44,574 bases of DNA from an uncultured Clostridium sp. (GCA_945921565.1 CAMEKY010000001.1:1-44574), one strand, 5' to 3'. Shown: positions 1 through 7,949, counted from the stretch's first letter. Notes: a model not told the origin generated them from the sequence alone. Numbers and translations are program-made.

Positions 1-77
1 AGTATATAATTTGATAAAAAATGATTGACATATGCATATTATAAATATAATTTTATAATTTTTGATAAAAATAAACC

Positions 78-115
78 GAGCCTAACTCGTAAATAAATAA
101 ACGAGTGTGCGGCTC
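78..115. repeat. Imperfect inverted repeat at the pyrF breakpoint
   Basis: GAGCC (78-82) and ACTCGT (85-90) pair with ACGAGT (101-106) and GGCTC (111-115), giving an 11-bp stem interrupted by a small internal loop, around an A/T loop. It lies exactly where recognisable pyrF sequence begins, so it may mark the end of a deletion or of a lost mobile element. It has no T-run and is not a terminator. Confidence 0.6.
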
Positions 116-592
116 AGCTCCATCAAATGGGAAAGGTATTTTCATTTTAGTTAAGACTTCTAATCCTAGTTCAACCCAAATATCAGAAGCCGTTAATAAT
201 AATGATACAGTAATGAATAATTTAGCAAGATTTGTTAATGAAAAAGGAATTAGCATAGTCTGGAAATATGGTTATTCACCTATAGGTGCAGTTGTGGGAG
301 CCACATTTCCTGCAGAGGCTAAGCAATTAAGACAAATTATGTATAACAATTTTTTTTAGTTCCAGGCTATGGTGCACAAGGTGGAAACGCGAAAGATATA
401 ATTAATTGTTTTAATGATGATGGGTTAGGTGCAATAGTATCATCATCGAGAGGAATTTTATATTCTTATCTAAAAATTAATCAAGCCTGTAATATAGAAG
501 AATATAAAAGCATTGTTAGAAAATCATCTATAAAAATGCAAGAAGATATATATGTTGCTTTAAGGAATTGTTTTAAAGAAATGATTTATTAA
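105..592 (+). pseudogene. pyrF: Orotidine-5'-phosphate decarboxylase remnant (C-terminal half, frameshifted)
   Basis: PyrF decarboxylates OMP to UMP in pyrimidine synthesis. Only the C-terminal half is present (about 160 of the roughly 300 residues of the long-form family). The part to 359 carries the family stretch GIFILVKTSNPSS and GAVVGATFPAEAKQLR. The reading frame then stops at 357-359. In the +2 frame from 359 it resumes exactly as the family does, VPGYGAQGG and then [10 protein letters not shown], ending at TAA 590-592. One T is missing from an 8-T run (350-357), where nine would restore the frame. No N-terminal half with the catalytic Asp/Lys is visible upstream, where a stop codon lies at 90-92. 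It is a relic, although the frameshift alone could be a homopolymer sequencing error. Confidence 0.88.
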
Positions 593-600
593 AGTTTTAT

Positions 601-629
601 GGAGAATTTTTATTCTCTAGTTTATTTTG
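601..629 (+). terminator. Rho-independent terminator after the pyrF remnant
   Basis: GGAGAAT (601-607) pairs with ATTCTCT (612-618), with one G-T pair, around a short T loop. A T-rich tail follows. It sits 8 bases after the relic's stop codon. Confidence 0.6.
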
Positions 630-701
630 TAAAGCGACATTAAGTAAAAAATGATTATTATTTTGTTTGGGAAATATGAATTTAATGAAATGGGGGGGTA
701 A

Positions 702-929
702 TCACCGTTGAGACTGTCCATGATAGCGTTTAAATAGATTACTAAGGTAATTAGCATTACACATACCTATAGAATCTGCTATTTCTTGAATATTTAAATC
801 GGTTAAAACTAAATAGTTTCTACACGCCTGTAGCTTCGATTTTATTATATATTCAGAGAAGCTTGAATTAGTTACTTTTTTAAATAGCCTAGAAAAATGT
901 GATGGGGAAAGTCCAACATGATAGTACAC
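702..929 (-). pseudogene. AraC-family DNA-binding domain remnant
   Basis: The 75-residue minus-strand frame contains most of an AraC/XylS double helix-turn-helix: GLSPSHFSRLFKKVT for the first recognition helix, then LNIQEIADSIGMCNANYLSNLFK for the second HTH (first residues LNIQEIADSI). A stop codon lies a few codons upstream of GTG 929, so the first helix and any effector domain are missing. The usual C-terminal G-x-T-P-x-x-Y-R ending is replaced by HGQSQR. It is the only gene-like frame on the minus strand in this stretch. It is most likely a decayed regulator; a functional short DNA-binding protein is less likely. Confidence 0.7.
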
Positions 930-1000
930 AAAGAATCAACTTTAAAATATGTCGATAGAATCATTAAGATTAGTAATTAAAAAAAACGAACGGAGAGAAT

Positions 1001-1522
1001 ATGGAACTAACAAAAAAGAAAAGTATTAATACTAATAGACTTACTCTTAAGCCTTTTTCAAGCGAAGATTTAAATAGCTTAATTGAAATTCTTACAAATG
1101 ACGAAATAACAAAAAACTTTATGGTACCAATATTATCAGAAGAAGAAATGACTAAGCTTGCCAAAAAGATAATATCATATAGTTCAATAGAAGATAAGAA
1201 TCATTTCGAGTATGGTATATACTTACAGGACAAGCTAGTAGGCTTTATAAATGATTGTGGATTTACAGATCGCCAAATCGAAATTGGATATGTAATTCAT
1301 CCTGCATATCATAACAATGGCTTTGCAACCGAGGCGGTATCTATTGCTTTAAGCGAACTTAAGCTTATGGGATTTAAACGTGTTATTGCAGGCTATTTTT
1401 CTTCCAATATTGCAAGTAGTAGAGTAATGGAGAAGTGTGGGATGAAAAAAATAACTGATGAGAAAAAAATCGAGTATCGCGGTAAAATCCATAAGTGTTT
1501 ATATTATGTTATAGAGTTTTAA
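1001..1522 (+). CDS. GNAT family N-acetyltransferase (RimJ/RimL type)
   Basis: This 173-residue protein has the single-domain GNAT fold of the RimJ/RimL group, which acetylates N-terminal or side-chain amines using acetyl-CoA. The N-terminus TNRLTLKPFSSEDL (11-24) is typical of the group. The pyrophosphate-binding loop is HNNGFATEA (104-112), and NIASSRVMEKCGM (about 136-148) is the usual last helix and strand. The substrate cannot be told from sequence. The ATG follows a purine-rich GGAGAGA site. It is a single gene with its own terminator at 1531-1560, unrelated to its neighbours. Confidence 0.9.
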   Translation: MELTKKKSINTNRLTLKPFSSEDLNSLIEILTNDEITKNFMVPILSEEEMTKLAKKIISYSSIEDKNHFEYGIYLQDKLVGFINDCGFTDRQIEIGYVIHPAYHNNGFATEAVSIALSELKLMGFKRVIAGYFSSNIASSRVMEKCGMKKITDEKKIEYRGKIHKCLYYVIEF

Positions 1523-1530
1523 TATTAAAT

Positions 1531-1560
1531 AAAATCTTACCTTTGTAGGATTTTATTTTG
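1531..1560 (+). terminator. Rho-independent terminator after the GNAT gene
   Basis: AAAATCTTAC (1531-1540) pairs with GTAGGATTTT (1545-1554), with one G-T pair and a four-base loop, followed by ATTTTG. Its 3' end overlaps the -35 box of the next gene. Confidence 0.75.
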
Positions 1561-1586
1561 TTATATAGAAAAAATTGTGGTATGAT
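1558..1586 (+). promoter_or_regulatory. Sigma-70-type promoter for the MBL gene
   Basis: TTGTTA (1558-1563), a 17-base spacer, then TATGAT (1581-1586). The start codon of the MBL-fold gene follows 21 bases later with an AGAAGGTG ribosome-binding site. Confidence 0.65.
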
Positions 1587-1607
1587 TAAGAAAGAAGGTG
1601 ATTTACT

Positions 1608-2441
1608 ATGTTTAAATTAATACCTATAGTTGAAAATACTACTACAGCTAAAGAATACAAATGTAAGCATGGATTATCTTTGTATATAGAAACCGCAAAT
1701 CATAAAATTTTGTTTGACGTCGGTCCAAACGACTTATTCTTAGAAAATGCAAAGAAAATGAAAATAAACATAAAAGAAGTAGACATACTAATATTATCTC
1801 ACGGACATAGTGATCATGGTGGTGGCTTAAAATATTTTTTAAATGAAAACAAAAAAGCTAAAATATATGTAAGGGCTAGTGCGTTTGAACCTCATTATAT
1901 AAAGGTGCTGGGTATTCCAATATTTGTTGGAATTGACCCTAATCTTATTAATGATAGATTTATATTTTGTGATGATTTCTATACCATTGATGAAGAGCTT
2001 ACTTTAATTTCGGGAATAAAAGAAGAAAACTATCTTTCTTCATCAAATCGAAAGCTATTTGTTAAAAAGAATAATTGCCTAATAACAGATGATTTTAATC
2101 ACGAACAAAATTTAATTATAAAAGTAGATAATAAAAGAATATTAGTATCAGGCTGCTCACATGCTGGAATAATTAATATAATAAATAAAGCAGAGCAGGT
2201 GATGTCAGAATCTATCGATATTGTGTTTGGTGGAATGCATTTGTTTAATCCTCCAACACATAAATACGAAAGTAATGAATATATTGATCAAATTGCCGAG
2301 GAATTAAGCGAAACCTCATGTGTTTACTATACATTTCACTGCACAGGAATAAAAGCTTATGAGAGAATAAAGAATTATCTTAATAATCGAATTCATTATA
2401 TAGGAACAGGCTATACATATAGCATGGACAGTAATTGTTAA
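1608..2441 (+). CDS. MBL-fold metallo-hydrolase
   Basis: A 277-residue metallo-beta-lactamase-fold protein. The first metal motif is SHGHSDHGG (64-72, HxHxDH). SGCSHAG (H185), FGGMH (H211) and TFHCTG (H244) are the other expected ligand positions. The layout matches the family that includes the archaeal 7,8-dihydropterin-6-methyl-4-(ribofuranosyl)-aminobenzene-5'-phosphate synthase-like proteins (COG1237), whose bacterial members mostly lack an assigned substrate. There is no signal peptide, so it is cytoplasmic. It is transcribed alone from 1558-1586. The fold is certain but the substrate is unknown. Confidence 0.9.
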   Translation: MFKLIPIVENTTTAKEYKCKHGLSLYIETANHKILFDVGPNDLFLENAKKMKINIKEVDILILSHGHSDHGGGLKYFLNENKKAKIYVRASAFEPHYIKVLGIPIFVGIDPNLINDRFIFCDDFYTIDEELTLISGIKEENYLSSSNRKLFVKKNNCLITDDFNHEQNLIIKVDNKRILVSGCSHAGIINIINKAEQVMSESIDIVFGGMHLFNPPTHKYESNEYIDQIAEELSETSCVYYTFHCTGIKAYERIKNYLNNRIHYIGTGYTYSMDSNC

Positions 2442-2471
2442 GTTTATTTTTATTGAGATTGTATATCATAA

Positions 2472-2500
2472 TTGAAATAATATCATAAATAGTTTATAAT
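2472..2500 (+). promoter_or_regulatory. Sigma-70-type promoter for the small membrane protein
   Basis: TTGAAA (2472-2477), a 17-base spacer and a perfect TATAAT (2495-2500). An AAAAGAGGAA ribosome-binding site precedes the ATG at 2528. Confidence 0.7.
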
Positions 2501-2527
2501 TAACTCAAATAAAAGAGGAATGTTATT

Positions 2528-2794
2528 ATGACAAAAATTACAGTAGAAGATATTAAAAATAATAAATTAAATAGTATATTAATCCCATTTTATACAGTTG
2601 TTCTAGCTGTTGTATATGGATGGTGGATGTATGTCTTACAGAATTCAAAGAGCCCCTGGGGAACAATTGCTTTGGTAGCGACGTTTGCTTTACCAGCAGC
2701 TATAGTTATTGGTGGGGCAATTTGTTGGTATTTATCAAACAGGAAGGTAGCTTTAGCTAGAATTTCTAAAAATAATGACGAAAATACGAATTAA
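2528..2794 (+). CDS. Small two-helix membrane protein, function unknown
   Basis: An 88-residue protein that I do not recognise. A short charged N-terminus is followed by two predicted membrane helices, about 19-37 (around VVLAVVYGWWMYVLQ) and about 46-68 (around TIALVATFALPAAIVIGGA). A basic and then acidic tail (NRKVALARISKNNDENTN) follows. The hairpin topology would put both ends on the same side, probably the cytoplasm. It has its own promoter and a clear ribosome-binding site, which supports a real gene. The lipoprotein gene that follows begins 43 bases downstream and could share the transcript. Confidence 0.75.
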   Translation: MTKITVEDIKNNKLNSILIPFYTVVLAVVYGWWMYVLQNSKSPWGTIALVATFALPAAIVIGGAICWYLSNRKVALARISKNNDENTN

Positions 2795-2837
2795 TAGGCA
2801 AATGTAGTATATAATATAGATAGTGAGGACTGATAAT

Positions 2838-3254
2838 TTGAAAAAAGTATTATCTATTATTCCAGCATTAATAATTATCTTCCTAGTTGGATGTGCAACA
2901 TCTTTTTCGTGGTCATATTTTGAGGAATCCTATACATCTGCTGGTTACATTTGCCAGTACAAATATGAGGATGTGGATTCATGCTTAGAAATATCAGAGC
3001 TAATCGAGGATGAAATTCATAAAAGCTTTTCTGATAGTGTTGATGTAGAAGTTGTGAAATATGAAAAATATACTAAAGATAAAAATAAGATTATTTATGC
3101 AATAGAATTTGAGAGTAAGAGTCAAGCAAAGCTCATAAAACAATATGATCAATCATGTGAGCCAAATGAATGGCTTATTTGTATGTATGGTAGGGTAATA
3201 TTGTTAACAAATGATATTATTACATCTCAAATTATAGACTTAAATTTCAAATAA
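2838..3254 (+). CDS. Small lipoprotein, function unknown (TTG start)
   Basis: A 138-residue protein starting at TTG 2838, chosen because GTGAGGAC (2823-2830) is a good ribosome-binding site for it. An in-frame GTG at 2823 would add only MRTDN and has no site of its own. The N-terminus is a lipoprotein signal: KK, a hydrophobic run, and the lipobox LVGC (cysteine about residue 19). The mature part is acidic, with no motif I recognise. It would be anchored to the outer face of the membrane. A TATAAT at 2810-2815 could be a promoter, but its -35 region is poor. A strong terminator follows. Confidence 0.8.
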   Translation: MKKVLSIIPALIIIFLVGCATSFSWSYFEESYTSAGYICQYKYEDVDSCLEISELIEDEIHKSFSDSVDVEVVKYEKYTKDKNKIIYAIEFESKSQAKLIKQYDQSCEPNEWLICMYGRVILLTNDIITSQIIDLNFK

Positions 3255-3263
3255 AATAGATAG

Positions 3264-3315
3264 CCACATAATATAGTTAAGTAATAGTATATATCTTTAT
3301 ATTATGTGGTTTTTT
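3264..3315 (+). terminator. Strong rho-independent terminator
   Basis: CCACATAATATA (3264-3275) is perfectly complementary to TATATTATGTGG (3298-3309), followed by TTTTTT (3310-3315). It ends the lipoprotein transcript. Confidence 0.9.
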
Positions 3316-3350
3316 ATTGGATTTTTTTGATTAATTTAATTAAAAAAATC

Positions 3351-3379
3351 TTTACAATCATATACGTTTTTAGTATAAT
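3351..3379 (+). promoter_or_regulatory. Sigma-70-type promoter for the AbiEi-like gene
   Basis: TTTACA (3351-3356), a 17-base spacer and TATAAT (3374-3379). Its position, 26 bases before ATG 3405, argues against a longer upstream start at GTG 3306, which would lie before the promoter. Confidence 0.75.
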
Positions 3380-3404
3380 TCTTTCGTGTGAGGTGAATTC
3401 TCTT

Positions 3405-4103
3405 ATGTATACAAGAGATATTAAGCAATGGATTTCATCTTTAAAAGATGGTAGCATTATACTTGCCAAAACTGCTTACGAAACTCATTTTAAAGATATG
3501 AAAGAAGCTACATTTTATCAACTTCTTGCAAGATTAAATGATGAAAAATTTATTGGTAAAATTGCAAAAGGATTGTATTTTAAGCCTATCAAAAACCAAG
3601 TAGATACATTACCTGAATCTAGTAGTTTGTTAGATTTTTTTACAAGTAAAAATAAAAATGGAATGGTTGTTGGCGGAAAAATGCTATTATCTAAGGGTAT
3701 AATAGATGAAGATAATAATCCATATTATAATGTTATAACTAATACAATAGAAATAAAGACAAAAAGGTATATATCGGATTTAGTAATTGAAAATGTTGAT
3801 ATTGATTTTAAAAACACTAAGGTACGTGAATCAATAGAAATGCTTGAGATTATTGAAATAATTGATGATTATGAATCATATAATAAGGAAAATCTTGATA
3901 AATTTATCGAGGGATTTTCAAAGAATTATAGTGAGTCAGCATTCAATAAGGTCTTAAACGCTAAGGCCTATAAGAAAAGAGATATTGCGGCTGTAAAATT
4001 AGTACTGGATTACTATAATGTGCCAAATAATCTTTCTAAGCAATTAAATACTGCTTCAAAATATCAGCTACCTGGTCATTTCTTAAAGTATATAGAACAA
4101 TAA
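3405..4103 (+). CDS. AbiEi/DUF6088-like winged-helix protein, apparently without a toxin partner
   Basis: A 232-residue protein starting at ATG 3405, after GTGAGGTG (3388-3395) and downstream of its own promoter. Residues about 10-65 look like the winged helix of AbiEi-type antitoxins: TFYQLLARLNDEKFI followed by KIAKGLYFKP, the typical wing ending. The middle resembles the AbiEi/DUF6088 domain that follows it. The C-terminus (about 150-232) is mostly helical and charged. In type IV systems AbiEi represses its operon and counters the nucleotidyltransferase AbiEii. No nucleotidyltransferase is present: a terminator follows at 4108-4139 and then rfbC. It is either an orphan antitoxin or a free-standing regulator. 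The family call is good; the function is not established. Confidence 0.75.
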   Translation: MYTRDIKQWISSLKDGSIILAKTAYETHFKDMKEATFYQLLARLNDEKFIGKIAKGLYFKPIKNQVDTLPESSSLLDFFTSKNKNGMVVGGKMLLSKGIIDEDNNPYYNVITNTIEIKTKRYISDLVIENVDIDFKNTKVRESIEMLEIIEIIDDYESYNKENLDKFIEGFSKNYSESAFNKVLNAKAYKKRDIAAVKLVLDYYNVPNNLSKQLNTASKYQLPGHFLKYIEQ

Positions 4104-4107
4104 TGCT

Positions 4108-4139
4108 AATCTATAAGGCTTTCTTATAGATTATTTTTT
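4108..4139 (+). terminator. Rho-independent terminator after the AbiEi-like gene
   Basis: AATCTATAAG (4108-4117) pairs perfectly with CTTATAGATT (4123-4132), followed by ATTTTTT. Confidence 0.9.
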
Positions 4140-4146
4140 CTTTATG

Positions 4147-4175
4147 TTGCATAAAAATGGAAAGTCTATTAAAAT
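4147..4175 (+). promoter_or_regulatory. Sigma-70-type promoter for the rfbC transcript
   Basis: TTGCAT (4147-4152), a 17-base spacer and TAAAAT (4170-4175). An AAGGAG site precedes ATG 4205. Confidence 0.7.
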
Positions 4176-4204
4176 AGATGTATGTTTAAAAAGGAGTTCT
4201 TAAA

Positions 4205-4771
4205 ATGGCAAATAAACAAATTGGTAATTTTAATTTTATTGAAACACAAATAAAGGATGTATATATCATAGAACCAAAAAAATACGGAGATAATCGCGGT
4301 TATTTTATGGAAACATACAAAGAAACAGATTTTAAAGCTGCAGGCCTTAATTATACTTTTGTTCAGGATAACCAATCAAAGTCAAAAAAAGGAGTTCTAA
4401 GAGGGCTTCATTTTCAACGTCAATATCCCCAAGCTAAGCTAGTTCGTTGTATTGAAGGAGAGGTATTTGATGTTTGCGTGGACCTAAGAAAAGGTAGTAA
4501 AACCTATGGTAAGTGGGCAGGGGTAGTTTTGTCAGCAGAAAAAGGGAACCAATTTATGATTCCAAGAGGCTTTGCTCATGGCTTTGTTGTATTAAGTGAG
4601 ACTGCCACATTCTGCTATAAATGTGATGAACTATATCATCCTGAGGATGAGGGTGGAATCATGTGGAATGATCCAGAGGTAGGAATAGAGTGGCCATTTG
4701 ATGAAGAAGTATTACTATCAGAAAAGGATAAATGCCATCCTAATCTTAAGGATGTTAAAATAGAGTTTTAA
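4205..4771 (+). CDS. rfbC: dTDP-4-dehydrorhamnose 3,5-epimerase
   Basis: The 188-residue cupin-type epimerase (RmlC) inverts C3 and C5 of dTDP-4-keto-6-deoxyglucose on the way to dTDP-L-rhamnose. GVLRGLHFQ (63-71) carries the catalytic His69. The phosphate and base-binding core is GEVFDVCVDLRKGS (85-98). IPRGFAHGF (119-127), the Tyr138 region FCYKCDELYHPEDEGG and WNDPEVGIEWP close the fold. Length is normal. The other three rhamnose genes (rfbA, rfbB, rfbD) are not in the window, so they must lie elsewhere or the epimerase serves another 6-deoxyhexose. The membrane protein gene starts 30 bases downstream, suggesting one transcript. Confidence 0.95.
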   Translation: MANKQIGNFNFIETQIKDVYIIEPKKYGDNRGYFMETYKETDFKAAGLNYTFVQDNQSKSKKGVLRGLHFQRQYPQAKLVRCIEGEVFDVCVDLRKGSKTYGKWAGVVLSAEKGNQFMIPRGFAHGFVVLSETATFCYKCDELYHPEDEGGIMWNDPEVGIEWPFDEEVLLSEKDKCHPNLKDVKIEF

Positions 4772-4801
4772 TTAATATTCATAATAAGAAAGAGGTAACT
4801 T

Positions 4802-6769
4802 ATGAATAAAAGGGTTAGGAGTGTTTTAATATACTCATGCATTTTCATATTATCATTAATACCTTGCTTAATAATGTTCAATAAAGGTTTTATTCATGGA
4901 CATGATAATGCATTTCATTATGCCCAAATTCAGGATTTATACGATTCCATTAAAGCAGGCAATTTTAATTTTTATTTAAATCATGAGACAATTCATTCTC
5001 TGGGAATGGGTGTAAGATTAATGTATGCTTCATTATCTCATTTTGTAGCAGTATTTATTGGACTAATCATTATACCATTTGGGTTTAGCTTAACAAGCGC
5101 AATGAAGCTTACTATATTTTTATCAATTTTACTGAGTGGTATTTTTACATATTGGTTTATTAGAAAGGTCACAAATAAAGAGCTTCCTTCTATTCTTGCG
5201 GCTGCAATATATATTATGTTTCCGTATCGATATACCGATATATATATCAGAAATGCCTTGGCAGAAACAATTGCAATGGCTTTTATTCCGCTTGTTTTTT
5301 ATGGGGTTTATGGAATATTAAAACAAAAAGAGTTTAAACTTAAGCCTTATATCGCTACAACTCTAGGAATAACACTTTTGTTTTTTACCCATAATTTAAC
5401 AACAATTTATACTATTATTTTAGTAGGTATATTTGCTTTATTCCATTATAAGGATTTAGCAAGACTTATTAAGCAAAAAAGCTTCTGGATACCTACTATT
5501 GCCAGCTGTATTTTTATTTTATGCTTTGTATCGATTTTACTTGTACCAATGCTTGAGCATATGAAGCTTGGGATTCATCGTATTTTTGATGGGGAGTCGA
5601 TGAGAACAACATATGATTTAATTTTAGAGGAAACAAAAAGATCATTTTTGTTTTTCCAAATGGGAATATATTCTAAATCTGCCGAAATGCTTTTATATTA
5701 TGTTTTCATGTCCTTATCAAGCTTTGGTATTTACTGGTATGTAAGAAATTTGATTAAAACTAAGGATAAGAAAAATATCTATTTAATAGCTACATTTTCG
5801 CTTTTATTTTTATGTTTTTTTGCAATGGCAATTGCTAATAAAATTAATTATATTATTTATATTGCAATAGCCCTTACTTTTGGTATCTATTTTATACCAT
5901 ATAAGAAGGTAAAGGATAAGATTAACAAGGATACGTTTGCTGCATTTGTGGTTTTATTTGTGGTTTTGATGGTTCTAATATTTTGGGGTAAGATATGGAA
6001 AATACTTCCTTCAAAGCTATATTCCATTCAATTCCCATGGAGATTGTGGGCGTTTGTTGGATTTGTAGTAGCAGCTATTCTTGGAATAGGATTATCTAGA
6101 CTTAATTATGCAAATTCAACTGTTTTAAAATACGGTATTGCCGCTCTTGCTTGTGGAACAATGGTTATTATTAAGCCTTTAGATAAAGAGGAATATAATT
6201 TTGGTGGGGACGAGTGCTATAGTGAATTATATTCAATTAGTATTGATGATACATATAGCATATATGCAGCTGGTTGGCAGCTTGAATATTTTACTACTGA
6301 GTTTTACAATGGTAGTAAATCCAGCTTTTGGTGGAAAGTATATTCTGTTATACTAAATTCTAAAAATACCGATATTATTGATTATATTGGTGTTATAGAA
6401 GGCTCTGCAGTTGCATCTAATTATAAATATGATAATGGGGTAATCACATTTGATTTAGATTGTAAGGAGCATTCCTTAATTGAGGTAGCTAGAGTTTATT
6501 ATTTAGGCTATGAGGTTACCATTACAACTGAAGATGGTAATGTTATAGAGCTTGAACCATTTGCAAGAGAATCCTTCGTAGCGTTTAATGTTAATCAGTC
6601 TGGATCAGTAAGGATTAAATATGTTGGTACAGTGAAAACAAATATGACTAAATATTTGTTTGGCACTGCTGGCTTAACATTTGTTGGGCTTACATCGGCA
6701 TTAAGTGTTATATTAAAGAAAAAAGAACTTCAAGAACTTAAAGGAGAAGATGAATATAATGATAAATAA
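4802..6769 (+). CDS. Large polytopic membrane protein, PTPS-related/YfhO-like (putative GT-C glycosyltransferase)
   Basis: A 655-residue protein with about 11-13 membrane helices between residues 8 and 455, and one more near the C-terminus (about 620-645). After the first helix comes GHDNAFHYAQIQDL (33-46). This acidic loop matches the H-D-x-x-F/Y-H motif of the 6-pyruvoyl-tetrahydropterin-synthase-related and YfhO membrane families, which share the layout of GT-C glycosyltransferases using polyprenyl-phosphate sugars. Residues about 480-615 form an extracytoplasmic beta-rich domain, as in YfhO. It overlaps the GtrA-type gene by 20 bases, a pairing that fits transfer of a flipped lipid-linked sugar to a cell-wall polymer outside the membrane. 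The reaction is inferred. Confidence 0.8.
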   Translation: MNKRVRSVLIYSCIFILSLIPCLIMFNKGFIHGHDNAFHYAQIQDLYDSIKAGNFNFYLNHETIHSLGMGVRLMYASLSHFVAVFIGLIIIPFGFSLTSAMKLTIFLSILLSGIFTYWFIRKVTNKELPSILAAAIYIMFPYRYTDIYIRNALAETIAMAFIPLVFYGVYGILKQKEFKLKPYIATTLGITLLFFTHNLTTIYTIILVGIFALFHYKDLARLIKQKSFWIPTIASCIFILCFVSILLVPMLEHMKLGIHRIFDGESMRTTYDLILEETKRSFLFFQMGIYSKSAEMLLYYVFMSLSSFGIYWYVRNLIKTKDKKNIYLIATFSLLFLCFFAMAIANKINYIIYIAIALTFGIYFIPYKKVKDKINKDTFAAFVVLFVVLMVLIFWGKIWKILPSKLYSIQFPWRLWAFVGFVVAAILGIGLSRLNYANSTVLKYGIAALACGTMVIIKPLDKEEYNFGGDECYSELYSISIDDTYSIYAAGWQLEYFTTEFYNGSKSSFWWKVYSVILNSKNTDIIDYIGVIEGSAVASNYKYDNGVITFDLDCKEHSLIEVARVYYLGYEVTITTEDGNVIELEPFARESFVAFNVNQSGSVRIKYVGTVKTNMTKYLFGTAGLTFVGLTSALSVILKKKELQELKGEDEYNDK

Positions 6770-7223
6770 AATTAAAAAGGTTTTTTTTAATAAAAAGTTT
6801 TTAACTTTCTGCATAATTGGTGGACTAGCTTATCTAATTCATCAAGGTATATATTTGCTATATACTAAGACATTTAATTTTTATGATGATAAATATCATT
6901 TAATATCAACAGCAATAGCCTTTAGTATAGCGTCTATTTTTACATATTATGCCAACGCGATATTTACATACAAAACAAAAGCCTCAAGTAAAACTATGTG
7001 GCAATCTATTGTAGTTTTTATTATTAAGTTTGTGTTAACTGAGGTTTTAACATTAGGAATAATGGCAATAATGAATGCAAACTTTGATAAGAAAGATGTA
7101 TTCTACAAGGTAGTAGATATAATGCTTCCGTTAATATTAACATGTATCACATTAATACTTCAGTTTTTTGCGTTTAATGTTATTTTTAAGGAAGATAAAA
7201 AAGAAGAAACAAATCAAGAATAA
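6750..7223 (+). CDS. GtrA family membrane protein
   Basis: A four-helix membrane protein of up to 157 residues, with the GtrA-family opening KFLTFCIIGGLAYLIHQGIY and helices at about 17-37, 48-68, 82-104 and 123-147. GtrA-type proteins are thought to flip or present undecaprenyl-phosphate-linked sugars for decoration of surface polymers. Two starts are possible, ATG 6750 and ATG 6759. The AAGGAG site at 6741-6746 is rather close to the first and rather far from the second, so the start is open by three codons. It overlaps the preceding membrane protein gene, implying translational coupling. Confidence 0.85.
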   Translation: MNIMINKIKKVFFNKKFLTFCIIGGLAYLIHQGIYLLYTKTFNFYDDKYHLISTAIAFSIASIFTYYANAIFTYKTKASSKTMWQSIVVFIIKFVLTEVLTLGIMAIMNANFDKKDVFYKVVDIMLPLILTCITLILQFFAFNVIFKEDKKEETNQE

Positions 7224-7244
7224 ATAATTAAAGAGGGAGATAAA

Positions 7245-7799
7245 ATGAGAATTGAGGAAATAAGTTTTAAATTGAAGGATGGAAGAGATGCTATTCTTAG
7301 AAGTCCTAAAGAAGATGATGCAGAGGCTGTGCTTAATTGTTGGGTTACAATTGCCAAAGAAACAGATTTTATTTTAAATTATCCGGAGGAATGTAATAAA
7401 TACACAGTAGAAGGAGAAAAAGCTTTCCTTAGACAAAAAAATGAATCACCTTACGATGCAATGATATTATGCATTGTAGACGGAAAGCTTGCGGGGATGT
7501 GCGAGATAAACTTTTATAGTAGATTAAAGATGAAACATAGAGCAAATGTTTCTATTGCTCAAACAAAAGAATTTTGGAATCAAGGAATAGGTACTAAAAT
7601 GTTTGAGGAAATGATTAGAATCGCAAATAAAAGAGAAGACGTACAACAACTCGAATTGGAATATATAGAAGGAAATGACAGAGCTAGAGCTTTATATGAA
7701 AAAATGGGCTTTAAGGTAACAGGAGTTCGCCCAAACGCCATATTATTGAAAGATGGAACGCTTTTGAGTGAATATACTATGATTAAGGAGCTTAATTAG
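7245..7799 (+). CDS. GNAT family N-acetyltransferase
   Basis: A 184-residue acetyltransferase of the RimL-like type. The acetyl-CoA loop is WNQGIGTKM (about 112-120), and EGNDRARALYEKMGFKVTG (about 145-163) is the standard C-terminal helix and strand. AGAGGGAGAT precedes ATG 7245. It is 21 bases after the GtrA-type gene, so probably the last gene of that operon. The substrate is unknown. The same reading frame stays open for 22 codons after its TAG stop (7800-7868), which may be a decayed extension. Confidence 0.9.
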   Translation: MRIEEISFKLKDGRDAILRSPKEDDAEAVLNCWVTIAKETDFILNYPEECNKYTVEGEKAFLRQKNESPYDAMILCIVDGKLAGMCEINFYSRLKMKHRANVSIAQTKEFWNQGIGTKMFEEMIRIANKREDVQQLELEYIEGNDRARALYEKMGFKVTGVRPNAILLKDGTLLSEYTMIKELN

Positions 7800-7907
7800 C
7801 ACTTACTGCTAAAAGAACGTGGCGAAATTATTAGGGATTGGACTTTTAAGAATACTCCATTTAAATAAAAATATTCGTATATGAAATCTCTAACGGAATT
7901 ATCTTAT

Positions 7908-7949
7908 AAATGAGCAATATCATGGGAATGTCATTTTGCTCATTTTTTT
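7908..7949 (+). terminator. Strong rho-independent terminator
   Basis: AAATGAGCAA (7908-7917) is perfectly complementary to TTGCTCATTT (7936-7945), and the T-run extends to 7949. It ends the rfbC to GNAT transcript. Confidence 0.9.

Noticed and set aside
1-60. Promoter for the pyrF relic (TTGACA 25-30, TATAAT 46-51)
   Set aside because: The 15-base spacer is poor and the sequence is so AT-rich that such matches are expected; the gene behind it is broken anyway.
3306-3404. Longer N-terminus of the AbiEi-like protein from GTG 3306
   Set aside because: The extra codons run through a terminator tail and the promoter of the same gene, and lack a ribosome-binding site.
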